NCBI GenBank assembly: GCA_963691705.1
Contig: OY829542.1
Location: 54,911,002 to 54,975,001 of the forward strand
Reading direction: 5' to 3'
DNA length: 64,000 bases
Source of the DNA: Viola odorata
Lineage: Eukaryota > Streptophyta > Magnoliopsida > Malpighiales > Violaceae
Shown here: positions 33,863 through 46,730 of the stretch, piece by piece
How positions within the stretch are numbered: position 1 is the stretch's first letter
Layout: each line of letters opens with the position of its first letter
The notes under the pieces: generated by a model
Seen by the model: the letters and a program-made list of their open reading frames with translations, nothing else
Database searches by the model: none
What the model was told of the DNA's origin: nothing
Made by a program: the position numbers and the translations under genes

Positions 33863-35419
33863 AGATCTAGGAGACTTTAAATTTATAGCAAATTTGTAGA
33901 TTGGAAATTAAAACTTTTGCATCAATGATTGGATGTGTGAATTGAATCGTATTACTTAGTTAGAATCTTTACCCGGGAGTCTCTTTTACCATTATTACAA
34001 ACTCAATCTCTGTTTTCTTTGTTCTTATAGTTTACTGACTTTTTAATTACAAAACAAACCCCAATTTTCATTTAAGTGTTAAAAGACCTAGTTTTTAAAG
34101 GATTGCAAAATTACACAATTTTTCTTGAAGATGAACCTCTTTCCACTATTTACAATTTATTTGTAAAAGATTTTCAATCTAATTATTTTAGAACTCGTAT
34201 TTGAAAAAAAAATCAATCTAATTAATTTAGTCCCCGTATTTATAGAAATAATTACAATAAAACTCTTGTATTTATGGAATCTCATATTTCATTACGTGTT
34301 TGTAAATTTAGTTCAACTAAACTCTACATAATTACTCTTTCTAATGATTTACTATTATAAATTTCACTATAAATGATGAATCGAGTTTCGTGCTTGAAAT
34401 TACTGATTACTAAAGTGATTAGACCTCTACAGTAGAACATAATTTCTCTATTGTTTTAAAATTAAAAAATTATGATTAAATATATAATTTAACATGTTCG
34501 GAATAACTGAGATATATTATTATACTGATTAAATAGAATGAGGGCTTACATAGTCGACCTACTAGTATACATATATGAGTGTGTATTTATCCGAGTATGA
34601 GTGCACACGCACATATATAGAAAGAGATCCCTTTTTGTCACGCTATATTTCAAATAGTTTAGAGGCCTTTTAAAAAAGTGAAAGTCTTGGTGCAAAAACA
34701 ATGTTTATTTTTCTAACACTTAAAAACCTTATGTTAATATAAATCATTACATTTATAATTGAGTCAAAATTGATCACTGCTGCCCAATATTGCACGTGCC
34801 ATGTTTGTTTCCTAGAAAAACAACACCGGGTAATGCTGACATGGAAATCTTACATTAAATTTAAAAAATGATGGGGATAATTGGGATAGGTTTCTCACGT
34901 CAGACTATCTCATTTTCTTATAAAATCACCATAAAAATAAAACTCAAATTCTCAAATATGTACCCCAGAAATCTAACCAGTATTATAAAATCACATGAAT
35001 GCCAAAATGTTACATAAATAATTCAGTTAACTCCATATTCCTTAAACCAAACGACTCGTTAGTATTTTTAACTTAACTTTCTTGAAAAGAAAAGAAAAAT
35101 TAGTTTAATTACATTTCGAAATAGTCACTTGGTAATTTTATTACTTGTTTCTTGAAGACTTTTTAAGAATTGTTATAATCAATTGCGTATGCTTCTTATT
35201 TTGAGTATCTTATTGTATTTTAAATTTTATAAATGTAGAGACCGAATTAGTCAGATTTATACTATAAATATTAGATTAATCAAAGCGGTATATTTAAGGA
35301 CCAAAAACGTCACAAAACTGCTAGCACATCGATTGCTTTATTCATACTTGAGTGAATCAAATTTATATCCTTGGCAGGATAATTATTGGGAACATAGGAT
35401 GATATGTAGGATTTTAAAA
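33863..35419. other. AT-rich intergenic DNA
   Basis: No gene, RNA or clear element was recognised before the cysteine-rich peptide gene. Confidence 0.5.
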
Positions 35420-36076
35420 CTAAACTTCTGCAGGATGGGACGGTGGGCATTCACAGCGTTTGTTGTTGGGGTTACAAAAAGGAAGAATGCCACCATAGCA
35501 TTGGAGACGACCAAGACAATCTTTGCTCCTTTCGCATCTCACCTGGTACTCAAATTCAGGACGATTTAGGGGATCGCAGGCGCAAACTCTGTCCACGCAT
35601 TTATAATATCGGCACAACTTGTGGTTGATCTTTTCACAGTCCATTTGATCCTTGCAAGAGACAGGCTCAGCTAATTCTCCCATACCTATACAAATATAAT
35701 CAACGTATTTTAGCCCAACCCACAAAGTTTTATTAACTTCTTTTATTAAAAAAATTGATTATATTACTAATCATCATTACAATATACCAGTGATCGTGCC
35801 CATGACCTTACGTCATAAAAACGGCATATACTAATCGGTTGAATTACAATCTCGTATACGATTTTGTTAATTACTTTTAAGAGCGTTTTTTTAATTGTAT
35901 CTTCTTCTTTCTTTTTTTCTTATTGATAAGCGATGTTGTAATCTACTAGTAATTCTTTAAAATTTAGTGTCTATTTAGTTTATTAACAGTAATTTAAAGA
36001 GGATGGAGAGAAACAAACATTGTACTGTGACCAGAAGCGCGACCAATAATCCCACCAAAAATGAAAACTTCTCCAT
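35420..36076 (-). CDS. Secreted cysteine-rich (defensin-like) peptide, copy 1 (107 aa, two exons)
   Basis: Exon 1 (36019-36076) encodes MEKFSFLVGLLVALLVTVQ, a hydrophobic signal peptide. The phase-1 intron is 35686-36018. Exon 2 is 35420-35685. The mature part has two six-cysteine modules: C-x5-C-x7-C-x4-C-x4-C-x-C, then C-x5-C-x5-C-x7-C-x6-C-x-C. Signal peptide in exon 1, a phase-1 intron and C-x5-C...C-x-C spacing recall plant defensin-like and nodule-cysteine-rich families. The double module is less usual. A role in defence or signalling outside the cell is likely but unproven. The paralogue is at 51999-52628. Frame and splice sites are intact. Confidence 0.8.
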
Positions 36077-36146
36077 GACTCTCGACTGCTGAAAGAAAAC
36101 ACCTATTGCAATTGGATTGCTGCTGCTGGGTAGAGCATAGGGCGTG

Positions 36147-36159
36147 TATATATATATAG
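36147..36159 (-). promoter_or_regulatory. TATA box candidate for cysteine-rich peptide gene 1
   Basis: Minus-strand TATATATATATAC lies about 75 bp upstream of the ATG at 36076, a normal distance for a plant core promoter. Confidence 0.5.
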
Positions 36160-37270
36160 GTGATAGTGTATACCATTAGGTTTGGCCTTTGGAAATATAA
36201 TCTGACAAATATAACAAAAATCATACGACCCGATTTACTTTCCTTGAGCTGCATTTCTTTAATAGAAAGTTATATTTTGTTTCCTTATGATTTTGATTTG
36301 GTGGATTTAAATAGCCAAAATGGAAACATCAAGTGATATTTTCAAAATAAAATAAAAAGTTAATTTGAATGGAGAGATTCAATTGAACAAATGTGAACGA
36401 ATGTAAAAAAAACAAGTCCAAACAAACTGCCTTGAATTGGTTCATGCCATTTCATCCAGAACTCAAATTCTATCGAGTCTCGTTATGATTGTAGAAGATA
36501 TTAACCAAGCTGGCTCATTCTTTTGCCTTATGTGATTTTGTGCATGTTAGAAGGACAATTAATGGCTCATAGTCTAGCTAATCGAGCACTTCAACTAGGA
36601 TTATCTGATTTCTTTGAGGGATTCCGCCCTATCGATCTTGATTGTACGATGCTTTAGTATCAATCAAAAATTCCATTTTTTTTTTAAAAAAAAAAAAAAA
36701 TCTAAAACCCAATGTACTATTTGGAAAATAATTACAAATACAAGATAAATTTACTCATTTAGCCTAAAAAAATTATCCCTCACCTCTCTATTTTATCTGT
36801 TCCTAATTTGACCAATGACCCTTTCCGTTGGGGAATTCACTATTGCCCACGCCACAAATTATTTACAAATAATTTTATTAATTCTATTTTTTTTCTACAA
36901 GTCCATTTTTATTGTTGTCATATATAAACTATAAACATAGATAATTTACTAATCATGATCATCCTAAAACTTTAAACTTACTGTATAAATATTAAAATCA
37001 ACCCAATAAATTATTGTTGGTAGAAATGTTTACAAAATTGAGAAGTTCTTTTGACCAAATATTTCAGCCTTACTAAAAAAAAATCGTGGTTCTTTTTCGC
37101 TTTCTACAAATTAAAGGTAAATGGTGTTGATGGTTTATAAAGTCTCATCCAAAAAGGTTACCAGATAAAAGAGGTGTTTAAAATCATGCTTAAAAATATA
37201 AAAAAGTCCTAATTTAGTGATCATGCCCAATAAGCGAATTAAATTTTAACATTTCTAAATAATCATGCAT
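36160..37270. other. Upstream flank of peptide gene 1, partly duplicated
   Basis: AT-rich with no gene. Bases about 36722-36850 ('tttagcctaaaa', 'cctctctattttatctgttc', 'ttggggaattcactattg') are repeated upstream of peptide gene 2 at about 52870-52990. The duplication unit therefore reached well upstream of the coding region. Confidence 0.6.
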
Positions 37271-39080
37271 ACGAGCATATATGCGAAAAAACGTTGAAAT
37301 ATATAAAAGGGTGAGAAAGGTGTACTTGTTGAAGGGATACTGGTTTATTTACCCTACAAAGCCGAGATTATTAGTACGGAAAAATGATAATCGATAAACA
37401 AATAAATATTTAACAATTATCGTACACAAGCAAAATAATTAATTTTAAACAATTAAACGCGAGCAGAATTATTATTTAAACATGCAAAAGCATACGATAA
37501 TAATTAATTAAACAGTACAAACATGCGATTAATCGGCACGAAAAATAATACGAGGGGCCGAAAATGGGCTCGGCCCACTGGGCCGAGAACTGAGCCCAAG
37601 AGTGCGGGGCCAAGACAGACCAGCCCAGCCCAGTAGATGGGCTGGCTGCTTCTTCTTTCCTTTCCCGCTTGAGCCAAGGAACAGCTCGGCCCATCACCAA
37701 AGGAAATGCTAAAAACGAGCCCAGCCTTCTTTATTTCTTTTCCCTCCAAAACTTCTTCTTCTTCCTTGGCTCGCCAGCGCCTTCGCCGGCGACCAAGGAA
37801 GGAACCAACTGCACCATTGCCGACGCCACTCCGGCCAAAATGATCACCACCACCACAGAAATTCAATCACGTAATCACAGCAAATTAATTCATACAAAAC
37901 AGTGGCTAAATTAATTAAAAGCCCATTGAATTTAATTAACAAAAAACTTGAAATTAACGATGTGGTGTTCAGACAAACGGAATACAATGATTCGAGATGT
38001 ATTAATATGATTTATTCGTTGTGGCATTGGTGGTTGAAAAGTAAGAACAACGGGTTCGCCTACAGTATGTCCGATGTTCTTCAATCCCCGGCATGGTTAC
38101 TCAATCGGTGAACCCAAGCTCGGTGTTTCTCAGATGTAGGTTGTGGGTGAGTCAGGTCCAATAGTGGGCTAGGGAGTCAGTCCTTTGCCCTGTCTTTGGG
38201 GTTGCGTTTGTTTATGAGAGTGTTTGTTGCACTGCTTCTGAAGCGATGTCGTGTAAACTTCAGTCATGTTCTTCATGACAATTCGTTTCAATATAACTTT
38301 CTGCTGATTAAAAAAAAAAAAAACTTGAAATTCGCACGAGTTGGCTAGCAATTCCGCGAATAAAAAGTGACTAAATTAATTTAAAACATCAGGAATTATG
38401 ATTTAAAAGCAAAACAACGATTTATTTCCTCAAAACACGAACAATCAACTCTTGGAAAATCTTGGCAGAATGGTCGCGCGAGGTGGGTATTTATAGGGAG
38501 AGTTTGAGTCCGTTGAGGCGTGAGGATGAGGGTGGCATGACGTAGGAGCGATGACGAGCGATGATGAAGGAGGATGGTCACGTTGGGATGGCGATCGAGG
38601 ATGACGTGATCGCGAAGAGATGAGGATGAGCTCGTTCTCGCCTCTTTGCATGAACCAAAGATGGCTTAATGACGTGTTAATTAGGAGAACCGTTTGATCT
38701 GGTTTGACTTCCCAAGTCAACCAGATCAACGGTGATTATGGAGCCTTGACTTCTCCCAGTTCACCTAAAAATGAATAAAAACTCGAACCGAAATTACTAA
38801 AATATAAAACAAAATAAAGAGAATATGTTAAGCATGCATTAGGGGCCTCCTAACTGAACCCTACAACCCTCGAAACACCCTTTATTAAGAAGATGGAACT
38901 TAGCTACTCATACTAGAATATGAACAGTGGATGATAAACATACAATAAATAAAAGAGAAGGTTTAGAAGAAACCGAAAAGGTGAAATATTATAAATCAAA
39001 AGCTTCCTCTTTACTTACAAAGTTGGCGGCTGCTCCCAAAATGCTAAGAGGAGATTATTAGTACACAGTAAGCGGCGAAA
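37271..39080 (-). mobile_element. Probable decayed LTR-type retroelement, minus orientation
   Basis: GC-rich patches (gggccgaaaatgggctcgg near 37555) alternate with AT-rich sequence, unlike the flanks. On the minus strand a TATAAATA box occurs at about 38489-38496, as in an LTR promoter. The phrase 'gagattattagtac' occurs at both 37366 and 39050. No gag or pol frame is present and the termini are not secure, so this is a tentative call. Confidence 0.35.
37956..38322 (+). mobile_element. 5'-truncated LINE-type insert with poly-A tail
   Basis: The insert is flanked by direct repeats containing acttgaaatt (ending 37955 and 38332) and ends in a 13-15-base A run at 38310-38324. This is the signature of target-primed reverse transcription. 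A short frame ending SPAWLLNR could be the tail of a LINE ORF2. The body resembles a non-coding LINE 3' end. Confidence 0.7.
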
Positions 39081-39903
39081 AATTCGCTCTATAGTTCGAT
39101 AAAAATTCACTTGTAAGCGATAAAAATTCGTACTTGAAAATTGCTAAAATATAAACTAAGTGAAATTAAAATAAAATGACGCGAAACAAAATAATAATAA
39201 AAAATAAACAGCTGATAAACGAAAATGTTTGATCATTTCATATTATTAAGCTAGATTAAATTAATAACTAGAGTGAATTACTAATAAAAACATATTAATT
39301 TTAATTGAAACAACTCTAAATAGTAAATAGACAGATTTTGGAGGGAGATGGATGGAGCGGAGCACGTCTGACCAATTTAGGTTTTGAGACTTTAAAAACT
39401 TCAACAAACGACGCCGTATATAAATTCTATAATTATATTTTAAATACAATTTTCCGTTACTTTTTTATCCTAACGATCCTCTCAAATGAACTAATCATTT
39501 TATTTCAACGAGTATATCCTCTCAATCAAACTAATAATGTCCTTTACCTTCTACTTTCATATTAATAATTTTCTTTAGAAGTGAAAAATGAATATCTTCT
39601 TAAAGTATTTTAAAAATTATTTGTCTTTTGGTCCGGGAATAAAAAAAGTATTTTCTAATCATTGTGTATTATTGTCTAATTCTGTTGAATTATTAACATT
39701 ATATTACAAAAAATCTCATAAAATAATGACCCTTTCTGTAAAATAGACAATTTAAAATTTGAGCTTTTTTGTCTACATTCATACCTATATTTTTTTATAA
39801 TAAAAAATTATAGCCTGGAATATATTTTTTTTAACCTCACAAAGCAAAAGAATAGATTCCACCAGCAAAATGGAATCTCTCCTCTCCACCTAATATTTGG
39901 AGA
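39081..39903. other. AT-rich intergenic DNA and 3' flank of SEC11
   Basis: No feature was recognised. Confidence 0.5.
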
Positions 39904-41428
39904 TTAGATTATGACCAGCAAAACCAATGCACCTATGAGTATGTTCTGCAAAAGAAAAACCAAAACCAAGGTTAAGCACAACATGCTTGCTTAAGCTTGA
40001 AAATTTTATAGCAAAAACAAAGAGAAACTTGTTCGTTAGTTGATTATTTCGTCATAAACTAACAACATGCAACAAGATAATCGCAGTATTGAGATTTCCT
40101 TTAATGCAAGAACACAACAAAAATCTGCTCGCGGTTGCCTACCGTGATGACAGGGTTCTCGGTCATGATAATAGTTCCCCAACCTGCGTATGGTAAGAAT
40201 CTGCAAGAAACACATAATTAAGAATGACTTAGGCCAAGAAAGAAGGTATGCGAGGTAAAACCATCTGCTGAATTATTAACATTGTTAAAAGTAGCACAGT
40301 ATATAAACTCCGGAAAACCAAGTATTGAAGTTGCTTGTTTTAAAATGTTAAGAATAAGCACATATATTCTTAAGTGAGATTTTACCCGACTGCTCTCCCC
40401 ACAATATGCTGTCGGTTCAACCAATTCTGACCATAGTTATACAACATCCTATCATTCCTATTATTGTTGTCTCCTGGTAAAATCAGTAAACCACAAAATG
40501 AGCATTAGTGTGATAAGAAGGTAGTAATGCTTAAACGAGCACTAGAAACTAAAAGACCATGCACATCGTTGAGAATGTTTATTTTCATCTCATAGGTAAT
40601 TTCTGCTATGGCCACAGCCCTCCGTCCCTCGCCCTTATCATTATTAATAATCAAGATTTCAGACCTTATGCATAACCAACGATGGAAGAGGAGAATGCTC
40701 AACAGGATAAAAGAAAAGAAAAGAAAAAGAATGCTGATACTAACGGAAAGAATAGAGTGACTGATTTTTCAGCAATGTAGGTGGACAAAAATTACTACAT
40801 TGATTTAGAAAACAATGGCACCTTTTGTAAGGATATCAACTTCTCCATTATCTTGTCGTTCATGAACCTGTCAGAGACCAATCAAAGAAAGTTTGAATCT
40901 TTTCTGTAAACATCAAAGAACATTACGAAACAATGGGATAGCAACATGACGATTTACTCCTGAAACTCTCATATCTACACTACACCCTCTCAATCCAGAC
41001 ACGGCTTTTCTGAAGGCTTATAAACAAGTTTTAGCATCTTCGGACAAGAGTCTAACAGTGACTCAATCCGTGAACTCCTTGGGGAATGACAGTGAATGGT
41101 AGTGTCATAGAGTTGAGGAACATATAATGTGTAACTGGTATATATCCATAGTCAAGAATTTTAACATTTATTAACAGTAGAAGAAAGAAAAGAATGGAGT
41201 TTCATACTAGTAGCCTCTATTCTATATGGTAAACAAATTCACTAACTTTAGGCTATTGTAGTTGAAAACTCAAGAATAGGATAACCCAGTGATTGTAATG
41301 CGATAATTCAAGCCACATTGAGAAATATTTGCACTCCATACACAAGTAGCATGTATAAACACAAAAAACATGGGGTCGTCTGCGTATTATTACCTCAATA
41401 ACTCGATGGACAATTGGAATGTCGTGTC

Positions 41429-41993
41429 TGTTGGCCCAAGGGCTCATTAAATCTTGTTTTGATGAATTAAGGACACACAAATTAATTAATATACTAACGC
41501 AATTTTAAGTTAAAGTATTTGTAGTTTGCAATGAGACAACAAAAAGAAGCAACGAATCAATTATCGCAAGCTCGAAGAATCAAGTGTATATTAGAGCAAA
41601 TTAAACGTGTAAGTATGTTTCTAATTAGCACTTGATTTATGTTCGATAATACCTCAAGAGAAAGTGTCAAAAGATTTAAAAATAAGTATTTTTGTATTTA
41701 ATACATAACGGCTAGTATTTTTGTATTAAATACATAACGGCTAGTATTTGGTATTAAATTCATAACGGCTAGTTTTTGGCTCTTATAAATACTCATCTAA
41801 TATAAGTTTGTAAGAACAACATTTTTTACAATTAAGAAAGCATTTACAAGTTTCATATACACAAATCACATTTACAAACTCTTAATCAAAGTTTTACATC
41901 GCAAGCTTTACATATCGGTTTTCAACCATTCTTGCGTCTTTCAATTCGAGTTTGGATCGCTTTCTTCTTGAGGCCGGGATTATTGAATTATCA
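41429..41993 (+). repeat. LTR 1 of the 5.3-kb Copia-type element
   Basis: It starts tgttggcccaagggctc and ends attgaattatca. It contains three near-identical copies of 'tacataacggctagtattt' (about 41701-41770). Confidence 0.9.
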
Positions 41994-42053
41994 ATTGGTA
42001 GCGGAGCGAGGTCACTTGTTACAAGGTTTAATCACCTCAAGTGAAGATCAAAT

Positions 42054-43970
42054 ATGGCTCAAGAGGGATTCTTGGTGCATAGAGAAGGTACTGCAACCAG
42101 CCGACCACCATATCTTGATGACAACAATTATTTACATTGGAAGATGAAGATGAGATATTATTTGGGTGCTCAAGAGTCGGATATGTGGGATTGTGTTACA
42201 AATGGATATGTTTCTCCAACGGAACCATCCGATTCAACGTCAACAAAACTTCTTCCTTACGAAAAATGGAGCGCTGGACAAAAGACAAGACAATCTATGG
42301 AATGTAAAGCAATGTATGCTTTGTGTTGTGCTATATCTCCAAGTGAGTACAATCGCATTAGTGGCTGCAAAACTTCAAAGGATGTATGGGAAACTCTTCA
42401 AATGGCTCACGAAGGGACTACTCAAATTCGGGATCTTCGACTCAACCAACTCAAGCATGAATACGAATTGTTCAAGATGAACAAGAGTGAGTCTATATAT
42501 GATCTTAGCACAAGGCTTCAAAATTTGTGCAATGCTATGAGTAATCTTGGATTTACTCCAACAAATGATGAGATGGTTCGGAAGATTTTGAGTATCCTTC
42601 CTAGCAAGTGGATAGCAAAAACCGCAGCCATTGACGAATTGGAAACAAAACCTACATTCACGCAAGTTGTAAGCTCTCTCACCGCCTTTGAACACAAGCT
42701 GAATTTATTCAACTTGGAAGAAGGGGACGAAAAAGAGAAGAGCAAAAATATTGCTTTTGCAAGCAAAGTCCGTGAAGAAGATGATGAATCTATTGCCCTT
42801 TTATCTAGAAAACTCAAAAATTTCTGGAAAAAGAAATACCAAGGTGAGTCTACTAACCCTTCTAAATTAAAATTTAAAAATGATGTTGTTTGTTTTGAAT
42901 GTGACAAACCAGGACATATCAAGAGCGAATGTCCGTATCTTGAAAAGAAGAGGAGACATGAGAAAAGAAGATCAAGCGACAAGAAGGAAACTCATAAGAA
43001 TCCTAGAAGAGCTTTTAAAGCTACTTCCACTTGGAGTGATGAGGATGAAAAATCAAGTAGTAATCCATTGGACTCCTCATCCGAAGATGAAGTCGCAAAT
43101 TTGTGTCTCTATGCCGACGTTGATAGTGATGCATCTTAAAAGAGCTCTTCATCGACTTCTACTTCTCTCAATGGATGCACGAATGTGTGTCTTATGGCAA
43201 ATGAGGATAGTGATGATAATGAATCGGTTAGTTCTTGCAACTCCTTAAATGATGAAAATTCTTATAATAATGTGGATGAAGCTTTTCATGATTTAACTAT
43301 CCTTTTTAATGAATCTACTAGGAAGAATTCTAAACTTGCTAAAGAACTAGAAAATATTAAAAATGAAGTTAGCAAGTTAGAAAAATCCAATCAATGCTTA
43401 ACGGAGGAAAACAATATGTTAACCATTGATAATGTAGATTTGAAACTTGTTTTGGATGAAACTAGAAATGAGTATAAATTGCTTGATATTGCTAGAGGTA
43501 AGGCTATAGATAAAAACTCTACATGTGATCTTTGTGCTAAATCTACCAAAGAAATTGTAGAGTTAAAAGAAAAGATTAAACATTTTGAGATTACTCTAGC
43601 AAAATTTGTCCAAAGCAAAAAAAGTCACCATGATTGCATGAATGATCAAAAGAGAGATGGTGATATGAGGGGTATTGGTTTTACCCATTCTTCACATAAA
43701 AAGAATTTTAAAAATTCTTTCGTTAAAGAATGTTCTTCCAATTATCATGCTAGCTCTTCAAATTGGTATGATAATTCTCACAATTATTTTCAAAAACCTT
43801 CATATGGTAAGCCTAGATATAAATGTAGCTTTTGCAAAAAAATTGGTCATTTATCTTATTTTTGCTACATTCGGAAAGGGCTTATTTTTGCAAAACAAAA
43901 TTGGGTACCTAATGGTACTTATGCTAACATAGAAGGACCCAAACGTGTTTGGGTACCAAAAGCAAACTAA
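42054..43970 (+). pseudogene. Copia gag with one in-frame stop
   Basis: Two frames, 42054-43139 and 43185-43970, are in the same register and are separated only by a TAA at 43137-43139. The first part contains the UBN2/Copia-type Gag region (NNYLHWKMKMRYYLGAQ, RLNQLKHEYELFKM, LSILPSKW) and a zinc knuckle CFECDKPGHIKSEC (residues 280-293). After the stop come an acidic Ser-rich link, a coiled coil (ELENIKNEVSKLEKSNQ) and a second knuckle, CSFCKKIGHLSYFC. The frame ends just where protease would begin. Two knuckles plus a coiled coil match the long Gag of Sirevirus-like elements. Gag packages element RNA in the cytoplasm. The stop makes this copy doubtful as a producer. Confidence 0.85.
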
Positions 43971-46165
43971 TTTATTTTGTAGGTGTGCCGGAAACCCATT
44001 GCAAATAAAAGGAAATTGAATAGCGGGTGTTCGCGGCACTTGAAAAGGAAACCTTAAGTGAAAAGGTTATGGTATTGGTAAAATTTAGTATTTTTCCTTT
44101 CTAAATTCATTTGGCAATAAATATGATATATATATATGATTGATTTTATTGCTAACATTAATCATTTGTTCAAGTATAAATTCTCATAAATTTGGCTAGA
44201 AAGAATTGTTCTTGTAGGAATTTAGTTTGAATGGTGGCCCAAGGGAATTACCACCTCGAGCCGCATTGATTTTGATGGGCTTCGCTCGATTGCAAATATT
44301 GAAGCTATTTGGTTGAAATAGCAAGAACTAGACATGTTGAAAAATCGCAATTGGTATTCCTTGAACTCTTATTTTTTATGTCAATATTTATCTGATGAAT
44401 ATACGTGTGTTAAATGATTATGGTAGTTATTAAAATCCATAATCATATGTGCTATAAATTGCCGAAAATTGTTTTGTTTGCTTGTGCATATACGTGTTTA
44501 ATTAGAACTATTTTTTTCTATACATGTATGCTTTTGTTCATGTGATTGATCATTGAGGAAATCAAATTGATGTGATATTTTTATGAGTCAAATGATTAGA
44601 GTACTTTTTGGAAGATTTTCTCTTCAAAATCTATACAAATCTTGACCAAATTTTACTAAACTTTGTTTGATCTCTTCGTTTGCATGCGTTGGGCATAATA
44701 GTCAACGACATTGCATATCCTCGAGCTGTAATTCACAGACCTTAAGCCGCAAATTTTTGTGTTTAAATTGCCCTTCGATTACACCTCTAGAGATATCCAA
44801 AATTCTCAAACCGAGAGTCTATCCTTCAATTTCTCTCGGACTTTCAAAATGCTATCGTTTGAAATAAGGATGATGTTGGCAATTTTGGCATGGATGATTT
44901 CTCTCTTTGTTTTTCCTTTTCTCATCATGCAAAATTGTCCAAAAAATGTCGATTTGTTCGTTTGCCCCAAGTGTCATTGCCCTCCATGTCATTGCCCTTC
45001 ACCTCAATGTCATCTTTGATCACATCCTTGTAACATTTGTATTTTCTAATATAGGTTCTGTTTTTGAACCTATTTGCACTTATGCTTTGTAATGTTTTTT
45101 TTGGTTGAATAAGTGTTGTACTATTCCTTTTGAAGGAATTTTAATTTATATTATGCTTGTATTTTGAATATTATCCATGTTCTAAATATTCTCTATGTTT
45201 TATGTATGTGAAATTTTTAAGAGAAATGATTCTAAATTATTTATGCACATATATATATATATAGTTATTTATGCTTTTTCGCATTTATTTATGGTTGATC
45301 ATTGAGAAATGGGTTGAAATTGATTTTTAGGCTTTGATTAATTGTATAAGGATATTTTCTGGAAGTTTTGATTAAAGAAAAATGCATTTTGAAACTCAAA
45401 TTGCTGAAAAATTGGTCTCATAGTTGAGTTGATGGTTTGCTGTATTAAACCATGATGGTACCCATGAACTATTTCGTTTTTCAAATTTGTTGGGTAAGAA
45501 CGTCATATGGGCATGAGCTCACCCATGAGGGTGACCATGAACTTTTCGTTCTTCTATAAAATTGCAGGGTCATGGGCATGAACTCACCCATGAGGCTGAC
45601 CATGAAACCTTCGGCAGAAACACTTCAAAAATCAAATTTTCGATTTTTCAAATTGTGTTGCCATTAATTTAAAAAAATAAAAAAATAAAAAAATCTTTGC
45701 ATTTTTATTTATCCATTTCTACTTCTAAACTTATTTGCATTTATGGTTTGTAATAATTATTGGATTGGATAATTGTTGCACTATTACTTTTATGAAGTAA
45801 TATTTACATTATGCTTGCTCCTTAAATATCTTCCTTGCCTTAATTAATTGGTAGCAATATTTTGATGTTGTTTTCCCTTTTTGTTAATGACAAAGGGGGA
45901 GAAAATGTATATGTGGGGGAGAAAATATGAGGGAGCAATTTTGATTCTTTCCTATGCTCCATGTGCACTAACGCTTTTATGTAGGGGGGAGCATTGAGGC
46001 TCCATAATCAAATTGATATGATCAATTTGGTAGCATATCGATAGGGGGAGCATTTCGGCAAAGATATAGGGGGAGTAATTCTTCTCCTTTGTTCTTTAAT
46101 TTAAAATTGCATGTTCATATTGTCTTAAATTAATTTGTGGTTGTCATCATCAAAAAAGGGGAGAT
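43971..46165 (+). other. Non-coding interior of the 5.3-kb Copia-type element
   Basis: AT-rich with no pol. A short direct repeat occurs near 45495-45605 ('catgggcatgagctcaccca'-like, twice). The polypurine-rich end lies at 45894-46165. Confidence 0.7.
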
Positions 46166-46730
46166 TGTTGACCCAAGGGCTCATTAAATCTTGTTTTGAT
46201 GAATTAAGGACGCACAAATTAATTAATATACTAACGCAATTTTAAGTTAAAGTATTTGTAGTTTGCAACGAGACAACAAAAAGAAGCAACGAATCAATTA
46301 TCGCAAGCTCGAAGAATCAAGTGTATATTAGAGCAAATTAAACGTGTAAGTATGTTTCTAATTAGCACTTGATTTATGTTCGATAATACCTCAAGAGAAA
46401 GTGTCAAAAGATTTAAAAATAAGTATTTTTGTATTTAATACATAACGGCTAGTATTTTTGTATTAAATACATAACGGCTAGTATTTGGTATTAAATACAT
46501 AACGGCTAGTTTTTGGCTCTTATAAATACTCATCTAATATGAGTTTGTAAGAACAACATTTTTTACAATTAAGAAAGCATTTACAAGTTTCATATACACA
46601 AATCACATTTACAAACTCTTAATCAAAGTTTTACATCGCAAGTTTTACATATCGGTTTTCAACCATTCTTACGTCTTTCAATTCGAGTTTGGATCGTTTT
46701 CTTCTTGAGGCCGGGATTATTGTTTTATCA
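46166..46730 (+). repeat. LTR 2 of the 5.3-kb Copia-type element
   Basis: Begins tgttgacccaagggctc and ends attgttttatca. It is close to LTR 1 throughout. Confidence 0.9.

Larger units (their letters stand above)
41429..46730 (+). mobile_element. Gag-only Copia-type element in a SEC11 exon (5,302 bp)
   Basis: LTRs are 41429-41993 and 46166-46730 (565 bp each) with TG...CA ends and about ten differences. The target duplication is GTGTC (41424-41428 and 46731-46735). A TGGTAGCGGAGC primer-site-like sequence lies just after LTR 1. An aaaaaaggggaga polypurine tract precedes LTR 2, and several further 'gggggag' tracts lie upstream (45894-46075), as in Sirevirus-like Copia elements. Only gag is encoded. 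Protease, integrase, reverse transcriptase and RNase H are absent. Confidence 0.92.

Noticed and set aside
37271..39080. Endogenous plant pararetrovirus
   Set aside because: No coat, movement or RT motifs were seen. The region is better explained as an LTR-type remnant with a truncated LINE insert.
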